Shown: positions 47,015 to 59,663, counted from the stretch's first letter. The stretch is DNA of 64,000 nt from Paracentrotus lividus (GCA_940671915.1 CALNVZ010000649.1:5556958-5620957); one strand, 5' to 3'. Program-made: numbers and translations. Notes: generated from the letters alone by a model not told the origin.

Positions 47015-47215
47015 GATTTACTACACTGCGCTATACTTACCTATATCTCTTCAAATTGCTATTCGTTGCCCAAAGTAGAATAGCCACCGGCAAACAAAAC
47101 GACCTCGAAAAGCTAACTGCCCTGAAGCAGACGGGGAAACCCGTCACTGCGCAGGGACTATAACCGCCTCTCCACACACGTCACTTCCTCTTTCGTGCCG
47201 CGCTTCAAAGTAAAA
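47015..47215. repeat. DIRS left inverted terminal repeat
   Basis: GATTTACTACACTGCGCTAT at the edge, then TATACTTACCTATA, AAACGACCTCGAAAAG, ACGGGGAAACCCGTCACTGC and CACGTCACTTCCTCTTTCGT. The inner 190 bp is inverted against 52300-52480. Confidence 0.92.
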
Positions 47216-47429
47216 GAATATGAATACGGCTAAAGATATTAAAGACAACCTCACACCAAAATATCGCAAAGATATGCGGGACCAAAAGAGAGTAGTTCGG
47301 CGATCCTAATGCCAGAGAAAAAAATCTACTCGCGCCTCCCTCTGAAGAGGCGAGCTCGAGGAAAAACCTCCAAAAAACGAATCATCGGGCCCAGGATAAG
47401 GGTGGTAGGGCAAAAAAGAAACGCCCCAT

Positions 47430-49250
47430 AATCCCTTTGACGAAGCAAACCAGCACGGTGAGGACTGAACCTCGAAAAATCCGGCTGGACCCATCACCGA
47501 ACCCTTCGACCACCATGATGTCGGGTATCGGGTCGGATAAGTCCCCTGAGAGGGGCAGTGTTAACTCCCTCAACCTCACAAAAAAGAGGTGTCCACGAGG
47601 ATGCGAGTGTGACCTCTAAAACGTCGAAGACCCACATTTAACTACGCTCCCTGACCCAGCTCAGGCGGGCGACTGGATTATCAAAGCCCTTCAGGCTATC
47701 ATGCCTCCTCCCAATACCAACCCCCATCTACCCACCCGACCCAGATCCCTTGGATTCTGGTCCAAAACTATCAAGTCAACAAAGACTAGGGAAATATTAT
47801 CATCTCGCCATCACCATGGCCAGGGAGGCGCGGGAAGAGAGTCCGCCTCACCCCCAGAGGACGGGTAGCATTTCAATAGTTTGGGGATTCAGACTCCGAG
47901 TACGGCTATCACAACCCAGTACGTAACCAAGCGTAACTTCCCGGGCGAGAAATGGAGAGACTTCTCTTCATCTTCAGTTTCCAGTGAAACACACTCCTTA
48001 CAGGCCGCACAGAGTGCTAGATCGCCTATGATATTGGCCAAGCCAGGGCTTAACGGACCAATCGCAAAATTACCGCTCACGTGACCAGCCGCGAGATGGC
48101 GCACTTGCGGGGATTCCACTGCATCTGACGACCACCATGGCGCCGGGCAGCGAGAATTCTCTCTAAATATTGCCACAACTGCGGGGCGGACGAAGAAGAT
48201 GATCACGAGACTGACGTTAAGCAGCAGTCATTTTTTAGACTGAAATCATCACTCGGAGATCGAGAAGATTTTCTGCCGGGAATAAGATGGACGGACCGTA
48301 TAAGTCTTGCTTCAAAAAGATAATCGCGCTCTGGATTAAAACGGCGAGTAGAGAGGTGACAAGGGATTACAGGATCGCGTCTCAGGACTTTGATAATTAT
48401 CTGTGCTCCCCACGGTCCCAGACGTAGACTTTCGCGTTGGCGATGCAGGGGAAGAAATCCAAATACAACACCTGCGCAGCCGCATTTTTATCAGCACCGA
48501 CAGGGATTTGTCGGCGATCGACATCTCTGCCCGCAAATGGTGCGTCTCGCATTTATCAGGGCTGCCTGATTACGGCCCTGACGAGGCAGAGAGCCTAGGA
48601 TTGACTTCAACCGATAGAGAATCGGTGCTGTGAATCTTTTCTAAGATTGCTGACCTGCAGTATATACGGCAACAAGATCAGCCCTACTTACGCGAGGCTA
48701 GAAGGAGCAACGGTTGACTGCTCTAACATCGAGCGGGAAGCTGCAAAATGTTTGGCTAGACTACCATTGAAGGTAAAGATTTATTTAATGGTAATTTTTC
48801 AGGATGTGCTCGATCAAACCATTTCTGAAAGTAACACGGCGGACAAAACTTTCTATAAGCTAAGTTCGGCAATAGATCTAGCTCCTCAGGCTATAAGTAT
48901 AGATCTAAGTCCACTCAGTCTCAGCACAAACAGAAGTCTTCTTCTTGTCCTCAGGACCGACCCCCAGTCCTTCGGAGATCAGAGGGCCCCTGTTTCCTAG
49001 CTTCTCGCGTCCCCCTAATGACTCTAAGCTAGGCGTGGAGGAGGGGACAACCGCAGAAGGTCACAAGCTATCGCGGCTCCGTAGTGGGGGGCGTGGACGT
49101 CAGCCCCAGTTCCAGTCCCAAGCCACTGTTTTCAAGGGGCCTGGCGACGATCAGCGTATTTGACAATCAATTACAACTAGTTCTAACCCCCTCCTCATCA
49201 TGTCCCAGTCGGGGGAGGCTAACTCTTTGGCTTCAAAACTGGGAGAAGAT
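47430..49250 (+). pseudogene. DIRS gag-like region, broken
   Basis: Position between the left repeat and the RT, plus several short plus-strand frames (for example 47437-47619, 48403-48633, 48647-49000), suggest a fragmented ORF1. The 48647-49000 peptide includes LEGATVDCSNIEREAAKCLA and LPLKVKIYLMVIFQDVLD, helix-rich as expected for a capsid-like protein. No zinc knuckle is seen. Assignment rests mainly on position. Confidence 0.5.
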
Positions 49251-49469
49251 ATCTCAGACAAGTTTGTTCTCGACTATAATAAGTTCAGGGTTAACCCAAT
49301 CTTTCCAAGGATCTGTCAAATTTCCCATTTCCGGCGTCAGACCGCCTCTCCCAGGGATCCCATCCGGCTAAGGGCATTAAGAACAAATACAATCTCTCCT
49401 ATCAAAGGGGTAATAGTTCAAGTTCAGGACAACAATTCCTCCTCCTGTCTCCGGTGTTTCTGGTAGAAA

Positions 49470-49960
49470 AACGCTCGGGGGCCTTCGCATGGTTCTCAAC
49501 CTAAAGAGAGTAAACAAGCTTCTCCCAAACCACACCTTCAAAATGGAATCTCTCTCAACCACCTGCCCCTAATAAAATCCCACGAATGGCAGTACAAATA
49601 GACCTTCAAGATGCATATTATCACATCCCGATGGCCCACGAAGCTCGGAGATACTTGGGATTCAAGGTAGAAAACATTTGTTACAATTCAAGGCTCTCCC
49701 ATTCGGGCTAAAACAGCTCCAAGAATTTTCTCCCGCTTAATTCAAGTAGTTGCGGCAGAATAAGAAGACGAGGAATTACAATCTTCTGTTACTAGACGAC
49801 TGGCTCCTTCTCGGCCCGTCAAAAGCCACCCCGAGTCCAATATAGAGATAGTGATGCAATTAGCCAAGGACTTGGGCTTCATGGTAAACGAAAAGAAATC
49901 GAAGCTCACGCCAACGACCACTCCAGAATTTTGGGGCCAGGATAAATATTCCATGCCTTG
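49470..49960 (+). pseudogene. DIRS reverse transcriptase, broken
   Basis: In successive frames: LKRVNKLLPNHTFKMES at about 49500-49553; VQIDLQDAYYHIPMAHEARR (motif A, first catalytic Asp) near 49590-49650; KALPFGL near 49690; LLLDDWLLLGPS (motif C, the LDD catalytic pair) near 49787; and LGFMVNEKKSKLTP near 49873. Frameshifts separate these blocks, for example near 49680 and 49760. The motifs are diagnostic of DIRS-group RT (LDDW in place of the usual YxDD). Confidence 0.9.
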
Positions 49961-50264
49961 TAGTAGCCCATCCTCACAGAGTGGAAAAATTCTAGACAGT
50001 GGGAGCGAGGCTTTGCTCAACCTGCTTCGCATCTGCCGAGGATTGGCAAGTTTTCTAGGTCTACTCGCGAGGCCTGATAGACCTCATCCCACAATGCAGA
50101 CGTCACATGGACCTCTTCAGCTGCATTTCTTGAGACACTTCAAACCAAGCGTCCACTCCAAGGACCATCCCATCCCACTATCATCCAAAATAAGTCAATC
50201 AGTCCAGCAGTGGTCTTCTCATCTCTTCTTAAACCAGGGGAAGAAGACCCAAAAGCCCATTCCA

Positions 50265-50765
50265 ACCCTCACTCTGACAACAGACGCGTCAAAGCTCGGC
50301 TGGGGGCTCACATGGAACCTCGAAGCCTCGGGCCAATGGGAATCGAGAGAGTCGGCAAACACATCAACGTCTCTGAGATGAGAGCAGTTCAACTAGCAAT
50401 GGGCAGCTTCCTACCTCCACATTGCAAATCATTGTGTCCTAGTAAAATCGGACAACAACACTGTAGTATCGTACATAAACAGAGAGGGAGGAACAAAATC
50501 ACGAACTCTGTGCAATCTAACGATGGAGATCCTTTCGTGGTGTCAGGATCATCGCATAACTCTGATAGCTCGTCACATTCCGGGAAGGACAACTACCTTG
50601 CAGACTTCCTGTCGCGAGGGAAATACCTCCCATCGGAATGGCAGCTAAATCGCTCAATAACGATGAAAATATTCACTCAATTCGGACAACCTCAGATAGA
50701 CCTCTTCGCGTCAATTCTGAACAAACTACTTCCAGTCTATTGCACGAACACCAGGATCCCCTAGC
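50265..50765 (+). pseudogene. DIRS RNase H and linker, broken
   Basis: LTLTTDASKLGWGLTW near 50268 is the first catalytic Asp motif. HINVSEMRAVQLAMGS near 50362, the DNNTVVSYINREGG block near 50450 and an ARHIPGKDNYLADFLSRGK block near 50570 follow, across frameshifts. The linker FGQPQIDLFASILNKLLPVY (50681-50740) is typical of DIRS between RNase H and recombinase. Confidence 0.9.
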
Positions 50766-51059
50766 TTCGCAACAGACTCTCTATCGATATCGTGGAAAGG
50801 GATTCTTGCTTACGCCTTCCCGCCCTTTCCCATCATAGCGCAAGTTCTGGAGAAGGTGAGGGAGGACGAGGCTCACCTCCTTCTCATTGCACCATGGTGG
50901 CCGAGGAAACCATGGTTCACCGAATCTAACAAACCTGTTGGCAGGCTCACAAGACACTCCCCTCGTTGCTAAATCTTCTGAATCAACCAGGGACAGAAAC
51001 CTATTATCCGAATCCAGAGAGACTGTGCCTAACACTCTGCCCATTTCAGGAAATCGGCA

Positions 51060-52072
51060 GCGGACGCAGGCCTTTCGGAGAGAGCAGCAGATATGGCCGC
51101 CCAATTCCTCCGATCCTCCACCAGGAGTACTTATAATTCGAGACTCCAGAGATACTACCGATGGTGCAGCAGTCTGCAGGTCGATCCAACCTCTGCCTCT
51201 TTAGGTAAGATTGCAGATTTCTTACTTGTTCTGTTCGATGATAGTTTATCTATTTCATCAATACGAGGTTATAGATCAGCCATAGCGGCGATTCATACAG
51301 GATTTGGAACGGAGAGACTGTCTCTAATTCAATGTTTCTCTCCGTCTAACTAGATCATTTTTCTTACAGAATCCACCTAAGCAGAGACTCATCCAAGGTG
51401 GGACCTTCCCAAGTCCTTCGAGCTCTAGCAAAGTCTCCTTTCGAACCTATGCATAAATGTTCCCTTCTTAACCTTTCAATAAAGACAGTCTTTCTTATAG
51501 GCAGTAGCATCAGGCCAACGCCGTAGTCTACTCCATGCTCTGTCAGTTAGGTCAGGTCATATCCGTTGGGAAAAGGATAGGGTTCGTTTGATTCCTAAAG
51601 CAGGTTTTCTTGCAAAGAACCAAAAGAGAATCTTCTAAACCTTGCCAAATTGTTTAACATCAATAAGCAAATTCTCTACTGTCTCAGAAGATAGGTTATG
51701 GTGTCCAGTTAGAGCGCTTAAGTGGTACATTGACAGAACTAAGTCCATTCGCTCATCCAGCCAACTTTTTATTAGTTCAGTAGAACCCACGGGCCGGTTA
51801 GCCCAGATACTGTTTCCAGATGGATAGTTCAGGGTATCAAGTCAGGGGGCCCAGAAGCCCTACTTTCAGACTCAGTTAGAGCCCATGACACTAGGGGTAT
51901 TTCAGCTTCTTGGGCTCTTTTCCAGGGTACTTCTATGGAGGAGATCCTCCAGGCAGCCTACTGGGCAAGTCCTAATACCTTTGTGTCTTATTACTTATCT
52001 GATGTGATTAGTCAGGATACGAGATTCGCATCTGCGGTTCTGTCGTGTCCTCATCGTCCTAATTTGTTTTGA
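51060..52072 (+). pseudogene. DIRS tyrosine recombinase, broken
   Basis: The N-terminal SAM-like part (MAAQFLRSSTRSTYNSRLQR, then SISSIRGYRSAIAAIHTGFG) is at 51090-51310. The catalytic part follows after a frameshift: a VASGQRRS block near 51505 with the first Arg, RAHDTRGISASWAL near 51880 with the H-x-x-R pair, and NTFVSYYLSDV near 51980 with the nucleophile Tyr. It ends at TGA 52070-52072. All catalytic residues can be placed, but frames shift near 51355 and 51635 and again before the HxxR block. Confidence 0.88.
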
Positions 52073-52160
52073 ATCAATTAGGTATGTTTAGCTAGGTTTT
52101 TTTTGGTGGACCTTTAGGAAGGGCTTCCTTTTTCCCACCTCAGAATTTCTGTGTAATTAG

Positions 52161-52255
52161 CAATTTGAAGAGATATAGGTAAGTATAGCGCAGTGTAGTA
52201 AATCAGAATGTTCAATTTGAACATATTATTTACTAACAAGCTATACTTACCTATA
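52161..52255. repeat. DIRS internal complementary region
   Basis: The first half (CAATTTGAAGAGATATAGGT... to AATCAGAATG) is the reverse complement of the left end. The second half (TTGAACATATTATTTACTAA...) is the reverse complement of the right end. Established model: this region templates joining of the ends into a circle. Confidence 0.93.
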
Positions 52256-52515
52256 GCTTCCCTCCTTCCTCCCTGTGTTCGTCGCCCTTCCTTGGTTTTT
52301 CACGTGAACGAAAGAGGAAGTAGACGTGTGTGGAGAGCGTTATATAGTCCCTGCGCAGTGACGGGTTTCCCGTCTGCTTTCAGGCAGTTAGACTCTTTTC
52401 GAGTCGTTTTGTTTGCCGGTGGCTATTCTACTTTTGGCAATCCGAAAGCATTTGAAGAGATATAGGTAAGTATAGCTTGTTAGTAAATAATATGTTCACA
52501 ATTGAACATTCTGAT
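52256..52515. repeat. DIRS right inverted terminal repeat
   Basis: Inverted copy of 47015-47215, ending AGATATAGGTAAGTATAGC then TTGTTAGTAAATAATATG and AACATTCTGAT. The outermost bases differ from the left repeat, as usual in DIRS. Confidence 0.92.
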
Positions 52516-54367
52516 ACATGCATGCTCTTTAAATATTTATATATTTTTGTTATAGATATGTCTGTATTAATCAATCCTCCTTTCTCTCTTTCTATCTCTC
52601 TCTCTTTCTCTTTCTCTCTAATTGTGTCTTCTAAATTGATCTTCTTGTGTAATGATGTTTTCCCCAGCAATTTCATCTTTCTTGCGTGGATGCTTCCATA
52701 TGTGTATTCATTATTTTTTCTTGTAATTTACATTTTTACCTTTAAATCGCACCCTTTTGTATTCCCTCCAAAAACCCATTACGATGATTATAAATGCTGA
52801 GTAGAATTTAATCTCTTGAAAAGATCTTTCTTATAAATTCTTTAAATTCATCATGAAGTCTTTTTAATTTTATCTGTCCATGCTGTGTTGTATGTGCTTG
52901 AAAGATGAAAATTCAACCCCCAATTATGATATGTAGAGGTCCTTGAAAGAAAGAGATAATTATAAAATACGATTCATACCCGATTCCCATCACATTATAC
53001 TCTGACCTTTAACCTTTTCAAATAGAAGCGCAACCGGCGTACCTGTAAGGCCAGTTGATCTCCATCTATGTAATTTCTCTCTCTTTCGACGTCACAATGG
53101 TCGCTAAATTTAGATGTCAATTTCAGGTGGTATATTCTATGACGCATACGTCGAAGATGTGGACTTGGGGGAGAGTATTGGTGGCTGGAGGACAAAAAAG
53201 GAGATGTCTTCATGTCGACCCAAAAAGCTTTGCGATTTGACTGAAAATTTGTTTTTCTGCGGGCGAGATGTGTTTGTGTCGCAGGGGAATGCTGAAACTT
53301 TCTTGTCCAAACAGACAAAATGAAAAGCTGACGGAGGGGGAGAAGAAAAAAATATATTTAAAAGGGTCACAAAATTTAGGGCAATGTATTTTACAATCTT
53401 TCTGCTTGGTTGGAAGTGTAGTTGGGTTCAGTTTACATACATATTTTGAGTTATATTCTCCTAAATTTAATGCCTGACAAAACCATAATGCAATTACAAA
53501 TTCAAATATTTTCTGTTTATAATAGAGTTTTTGATAGAATAAATGCCATTTGCAAGTTGTGAATATCAGAGGAGAATATTTATGAAGAAACTCTGTCAAC
53601 ATGTTAAAAATAATCAAAATTTTATATAGAACTTTTTTTTCAAGAATTTGCCAATGTAAGGATTTCAATATATACTTTTCCTATTGAACATCACTTAAAT
53701 TAAATCCACCAATCTCTTCAATTTAAAGGACTTTAAATTTAATATCCAAATGCCTTAATTCCTTAATGAACGGGTGTTTAATACTCTTCACTTATCTACA
53801 CTTGAAGAAATTTGTGTTACAAAAGGAATGAGAAATAATGATCATAGTATCGATAGGTTTATTTTATTTTCAGTGAGAATAAATTGTTACATTTCATTTT
53901 CTGGACTTAATAGACACTGATATTGGTTTTAAATCATAAATGAATCTGCACTTGAAGATATTCAGGAAATATAAATAATAAGCATACATGTAGGTTGATT
54001 TTGATTGTTATAAGAATAAATTGTTGCATTTAATTTGCTGGTTCTAAATGGACACTGGTTAAAGCTGTTGCCAATTTACTGCCAAAGCCAATTTTATGCA
54101 ATGTGTGGTAGGAACGTTGTCAAGTGGAATCCCTGTTTGTTTACAATGGCAAAATTATGTGTGGGGATGGAGATGAGGAAAAAATGGAAGATTTAATTAT
54201 CAAATTCATTTAAATTGCGACCTTGACATTACCAGGAGTTGTAAATGTAATTCAAGCAAATGAAAATCTATACAACACTACACAAAATACAATTGATACA
54301 GGGCTGTTATCTTATTGCAGTCTCCTCCCTCTGTAAATAAAGGAACCCTAATCTTGATCCCCTCCAC

Positions 54368-54398
<31 letters not shown>

Positions 54399-54401
54399 AT
54401 T

Positions 54402-54434
<33 letters not shown>

Positions 54435-56184
54435 CTTTCTTGTTCTTTCCTCCCCATTGGGTATCTTATTTCCTCTCTTATTTCTCCCTCTCTCTCCTTG
54501 TCTATCATACATTTGGGATAAATAAAAAAGAAATACTAGTGAGCATAAATCGATTAAAAGTGTCATTGATAATCATTTTTAGTCTAACCAAGCCGTATTA
54601 CAGCCAAAGCACATCAATATCCTTATTGGATGGGAATCCCCCCACTGCATCTCAATGTTGTAGGTTTTCATTTATCTTTTATATTATCTCTTTTATCTTA
54701 TCTCTTTTATTATTATCTTTGGGCATAAATAGACTAATTTGTCTTTGATAACTATTTACCGCCTATACTATCTGGGTTTTTCCGCCCACTGCAGTAAAAT
54801 GTTCAAAATCCATACTAATCTTTTTATATTGCAGGTTTGCCTTTAGCATAATGAACAGAAAAAGATTTAACTGTAATTGCTTTTTTTTCTTCTTTTTTTT
54901 CAAGGTTCACATTAATGGTGACACAGTTTTTTTGTAAAATATAAGATTCCCTATCTATTAATTTTAGTAATCAGTTCAAAATTTATTTCAAAATTGTTTT
55001 TACATTACATGGTTTCATTATGTTCTCATTACATTTCTTTTATAATCATCAATGAGTAGAAATATACTTGAAATAAGTTTGTTGTGCTTTTTTAATTTCG
55101 AAGTGTAACTTCTTGCTCACATTCTGTCTTTCTCCATGTTTTTATGTTTTTGTTTATTTCTATTTCTCTCTCCCCCCTCTCCCAGTCTCTCTATCCCTCC
55201 CTCTCTCCCTCATTCTCTCTTTCCTCTCTCTCTGCTCGTTTTCCATCCCTTATATGCTTTCTCCCATCCACTGCATCCTTACGATCTCCCAGAGGGGTTT
55301 GTACTGAGGAGGGCACAGCTGCATTCTGCGTTCCAATTGATTGTTCATTATTACATTCCTTGTTTCGTCTGGGTCCCCGGAGCCGCCATCATTATTTCAC
55401 GCTTGACCGGCTTAGCATGATTAAAAATTTCTACCCACTGCTATTAATAGTGGGATGGTGTTACACAGTTGACTTTCCGATCTGAGGACGCCGTCGTCCG
55501 GCCAGCCGAAGGATAAGAAATGGTCGGTCGCAACTGCACTGTCTAGTATCGTGCTTTTTCTATAATGTATGCATGCATGCATGAACTGTCCGATGTAATC
55601 TCGCAGCCTATTTCTGCACTGTCGGCTTGTATTGTTTTAATATGCCAATTCCTCTATTTCTTGCTTTATTTCTTATTAATAATTAGGCATGCATGTATGG
55701 ATGTACCAGGGTTTTGAAATTGTGAAGGAAAGTAAGGAATAAGTTGAAATGATATTAGGCCTTTGTTATCAGCTGTTTTATTTACTATCTTTAAATGTAA
55801 TATTACTCCGTAATATTTATATTATCGGTGTATAAATACATAAATACATAAAAAAGGCAAGAATTGTACAATCATTATTTTCTTTTTTAAATTCATCCCC
55901 CGATCGTTGTGACATGCATCTGTCTACAATGCAACCCATGTAATTGTCATCGACACTTGCCTCGCGAAAATGATTTGCATATATCGCTAGCCCCAGGCCG
56001 TAAGCCGGGGCAGCGGGGTCGTACAACATACGCCTTGTCTAGTTTGGCTGTGTATAGAGATGCAGACTTAATTACAGTGCCTGTCGCCCTTGGCTGAGGG
56101 ATCTGCCTGTTATAAGGTGGTTGATGCCGGTTGATGCCGGCCAATGACCAGTTACTTACAGCTGGGCAGGTTAGAAATACAGTT
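52516..56184. other. No gene seen; simple repeats and one GC-rich patch
   Basis: (CT)n or (TGTC)n tracts at 52580-52620, 54370-54435 and 55165-55245. A GC-richer, non-repetitive patch at 55270-55560 includes TAATAGTGGGATGG and ACGCCGTCGTCCGGCC. It could be a regulatory element, without proof. ATGCATGCATGCATG occurs at about 55567. ORFs across pyrimidine tracts are low complexity. Confidence 0.5.
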
Positions 56185-56359
56185 CTGGGTGGTGGTTTAT
56201 CAAGTCATTCGTAAGTTAAAACAACTTTACGAAAGACTTGTGATCAATTCTTCTGCTTTATAATTTAGAATGTGATTAGTATAAAACCTAAGAACATGTT
56301 CCAGTTGTTTGTAAAGTCATTCGTAACTTTACGAATGACTTGGTGAAACACAGCCCAGG
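56185..56359. mobile_element. MITE with CAAGTCATTCGTAA ends
   Basis: The left CTGGGTGGTGGTTTATCAAG and TCATTCGTAAGTT are inverted against the right ACGAATGACTTGGTGAAACA and CAGCCCAGG. About 175 bp. An inner palindrome, CATTCGTAACTTTACGAATG, lies near the right end. Confidence 0.75.
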
Positions 56360-57151
56360 AATAAGTAGAAATATGCATTATTGTACATGAGGAAGGTTAT
56401 ATTTATAACCATATAATGTTGGAGCACCACTGAAACTGGTGTTCATCTTGCAATCAAAATAGTCTGTAAAGACAAGAATTGTCTGAATATTCATGTACAA
56501 ATAGTCATCATAACATATGAATACAGGCTTATATTTATAACTCATAGTTATTGTTCAGTACGGAAGCTGATATAGAATCACTCTTGACATTTTGATTATC
56601 TTTTCATTGACAAGAACGCATAGAGTCGGTCTGTCAAATGATATATCATTCGAGAGACATGGGCCAATATAGAAATACACTTCATATATTTTTCAGATCC
56701 CTTAGTTAATTTGAGCACTGGAATGGGGGGACATATAAATAGTCATCAAAGCATATAGGAATGCAAGGTTGTATTTATATTTCAGCATGTGTTTGAGTGC
56801 CCACTCTGACGTAGAAATCTCTCTTTATAGGATATAATGTTTTAAGAGCACTCGGCATACCAAATCTGATATTAATGGACTCTTCATAAGACAGGATTTT
56901 CTTACGCGCTCTTGATAAGTAGGAGAATGTGATTATGTGTTACAGAGTGATTTGGAAAGCTTAATAACAATTCACCCAAGAATTGTGGTGTGCTGTGTGG
57001 TTGGGGGATGACATTTCAATTTTAGAATTTCAATTTCAATTTTCAAAAAATGAAGAAAGAAAAATTATTTTTTATCTTCAGTAGATGTGTACCTGTTCAG
57101 ATTTTTTTGTTTGTTTTTGGTCTGACTATCTGTCTTTTGATTTGTATGTCT
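56360..57151. other. No gene seen
   Basis: AT-rich, with no structure noted. Confidence 0.5.
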
Positions 57152-57242
57152 CTTTGTATGTATGTATGTATGTATGTATGTATGTATGTGTGTATGTATG
57201 TATGTATGTATGCGTGTATGTATGTATGTATGTATGTATGTC
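57152..57242. repeat. (TATG)n microsatellite
   Basis: About twenty TATG units with TGTG and TGCG variants. It creates Met/Tyr/Val/Cys-rich frames of 117-122 codons that are not genes. Confidence 0.97.
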
Positions 57243-57428
57243 TTATTGTCTTTATTTGTACATCAATCTATATGTTTTATATCTCATCTATGTGTTTTCT
57301 TTACCTATCCCTCTGCTGCTCTGTCGTCTGTATTTTGCATCTCTTTATCTCACCGCCTTTCTGTATATTAGTATGTACATGCATTTCTCATTGTCTTTTA
57401 ATTGCTCAAGGGACATAAATGCCGGAGT

Positions 57429-57491
57429 AAGGGATTGAACCCATGACCTTTGAATTCACAGTCCAGCGTTAAGACCACTGGACTACAATAC
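57429..57491 (-). tRNA. tRNA-like relic (SINE head or pseudogene)
   Basis: The minus strand reads AGTCCAGTGGTCTTAACGC (A-box like), then an anticodon loop CTGTGAA (GTG, formally His) on a 4-of-5 paired stem, then GGTCATGGGTTCAATCCC (B-box like). Acceptor ends do not pair and there is no CCA-compatible end, so it is not functional. A tRNA-derived SINE is the likeliest origin. Confidence 0.5.
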
Positions 57492-58061
57492 TTCTTTATC
57501 TCTTGTTAATCTCTGTCTGCCTATCTCTCATCTGAATTGCAGGTTCAAAGGAGCTTCAATCATTTCAATATTTCAAATGATTCAGATTTTGACCAGAATT
57601 TCCCCTTTTATGTTTAATTGACCATGTTGGTTTCTGCTTGAAATGCCAACTTACAAGGCAGCCCTCCCTGAGCGCCGTTGTGTTGCCATGATACAGGGTC
57701 TATCTTTGTGCCTGTTATGAAATGAACATCATACTTGATTTCACATGCAAGTCCAAGGTTACGAGCTAAACACTAGAGCTTGTGCTGCTGTGATCATTGG
57801 TTGTGTTTATATTACCTTTTTCGAGGTCATGAATTAAGATTGCATGGACCCAGTTTATGTTACCAAGTTACCTCAGGTACTTGATTACTCATTTTCAAGG
57901 GGATATATTGCAACTGCATAGACCCAGTTTACATAACTGTCAAGTTGATATTGAAATAACTAGTTGAAATTATTTTATTGTTATTATAAAAATACATGAA
58001 CTGAATGAATTTGTTATTTGAGGATAAATATTATTATTCCTACTGAAGCTGTTGCACGACT

Positions 58062-58570
58062 TCTGTTAGACTGTGAACATCCATGTAATGCTAAAAGGAT
58101 GTTAAACACTGTATCAAATAATAGCCGAAAGCCCTCTGTTGCTCAACTAACCAATATGATGTATATTCATAGAGGAACTGGCCCAAACATTGATCCATTT
58201 TTAATTATGTGATGTCACATTGACGAAGGACATTTCTGTTAGGCTAAAAGGACATTAAACTCCATATTTGGTATGATACTTCTTGCTCAAACTGACAAAT
58301 TCAATGATGTACAGTATTTTCGTGGAGGAACTAGCCCAAACATTGATGCATTGTTGTTGTGATGTCACATTGACAAAGGACATCTCTTGTAATGCTGAAA
58401 GGCCATTAAAGACTGTATTCAAGAGCCTTCTGGCTGTAACAGACAAATTCAATGATGTATTCATGAAAGAAGTAGAAAACACTTGGATGTATTTTTGTTA
58501 CATGATGTCATATTGACTTAGGACATCTGTGATACAAAAGGACATTAAACACTGTATTGAATACCAAGAG
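58062..58570. repeat. Degenerate 150-bp tandem repeat, about four units
   Basis: Each unit has GGACATCTNTGTAATGCTAA, AAGGACATTAAACACTGTAT, GACAAATTCAATGATGTA-like and GATGTCACATTGAC. Units start near 58075, 58225, 58378 and 58523. Stops and indels occur in all frames, so it is not coding. Confidence 0.85.
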
Positions 58571-59663
58571 TTAATAGCCTTTTGCTTCTCAACAAAAAAT
58601 GTGATGTATATGTAAAGGCCTATATATTTACATGACGTGCCACATATATATATATATTATATATATACCTATATACATATATATGGGCAATTCCACATGA
58701 GAAGAGGCAAAAATGGGAAAATTGAAAGTGTGTCAAATACAAATGAAGCATGTGTTTTACATAGACAACATCCTATATTTTTTGGAACAGAAAACCTTTT
58801 GTGAATAACTTGAATAGTTTTTCTGAAATTTTCGTTGGAACTCCAGTGATTTTTCTATGCTTAAAAATCGAAAACATGACCCAATTTGATTAATATTCAA
58901 TAAATCACTTATCCTTACCCTAATTCCTTTGCATTCTTTGCACTAATGGAGGTAAGTGGATCACATACCTATACTGTAAATCAATTACCAGAGCTGGATC
59001 CTTTTTTCGCAGAATCAATATGACAAAATTTGCTCTAAATTTCTGTAATTCCGTTACCAATTTTTAGAGAAAAGTTTTGCTAAGAAGTAATGGTTGGCTG
59101 AATTATTGTGTAATTGTAAATTCTCTTCCTTTGTTTGATTCCTTAAAACCCCAAACAGCAAAATATTTAATACTTTCACTCTTTCATATAAAAATATTGG
59201 TAACGGAATTACATGGTAACGGAATTACAATGGTAACGGAATTACAAGTGTATATCATCTTTGTTGTGAGGCCTGAAATAAAAAATTGAGAATGTCAGCC
59301 TTAAGGTGTATGACAAGTTGCAGTTGCAAGTTGCAAGGTGGAGCAGCTGAAGCCAATGAAGAGCCAATTCCTATTGCAAATTTTAAGTTAAAGACAGTGA
59401 CAAGGACAATGAGAATCTCGGTGAAATTGACAACGTTGACGACATTAGGTAAAAAATTAGTACTTTAAAAAAATAAAATAAACTGCCAAAAAAATTATAG
59501 GGCTAGTAATGGTAATCTCAAAATAGAATATTTGGGGGGGGGGGGGATATGGCTCCACAGAAGTCTGTTCGGCCTAAAGTAGAGGTCTTTGAAGTTATTC
59601 TTTTGTTCTAAATTTCATTCATGCACCCAAAGAGCAACAAACGTACATAAAGATGTATTCTCA

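Larger units (their letters stand above)
47015..52515 (+). mobile_element. DIRS-type tyrosine-recombinase retroelement, decayed
   Basis: A full DIRS architecture of 5.5 kb is visible on the plus strand. Inverted terminal repeats are at 47015-47215 and 52256-52515. Between them lie a gag-like region, reverse transcriptase, RNase H and tyrosine recombinase. An internal complementary region (52161-52255) equals the reverse complement of the right end joined to the left end. Such elements are known to copy through a circular DNA and integrate by recombinase without target duplication. Frameshifts and stops break every ORF, so it is inactive. Nucleotide structure is well preserved and CpGs remain, so the insertion is not very old. 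Confidence 0.93.

Noticed and set aside
57050-57438. Plus-strand frames of 117-122 codons
   Set aside because: Driven by the (TATG)n microsatellite and pyrimidine-rich flanks.
57429-57491. Functional tRNA-His
   Set aside because: Acceptor stem does not pair and the anticodon stem has a mismatch; kept only as a tRNA-like relic.
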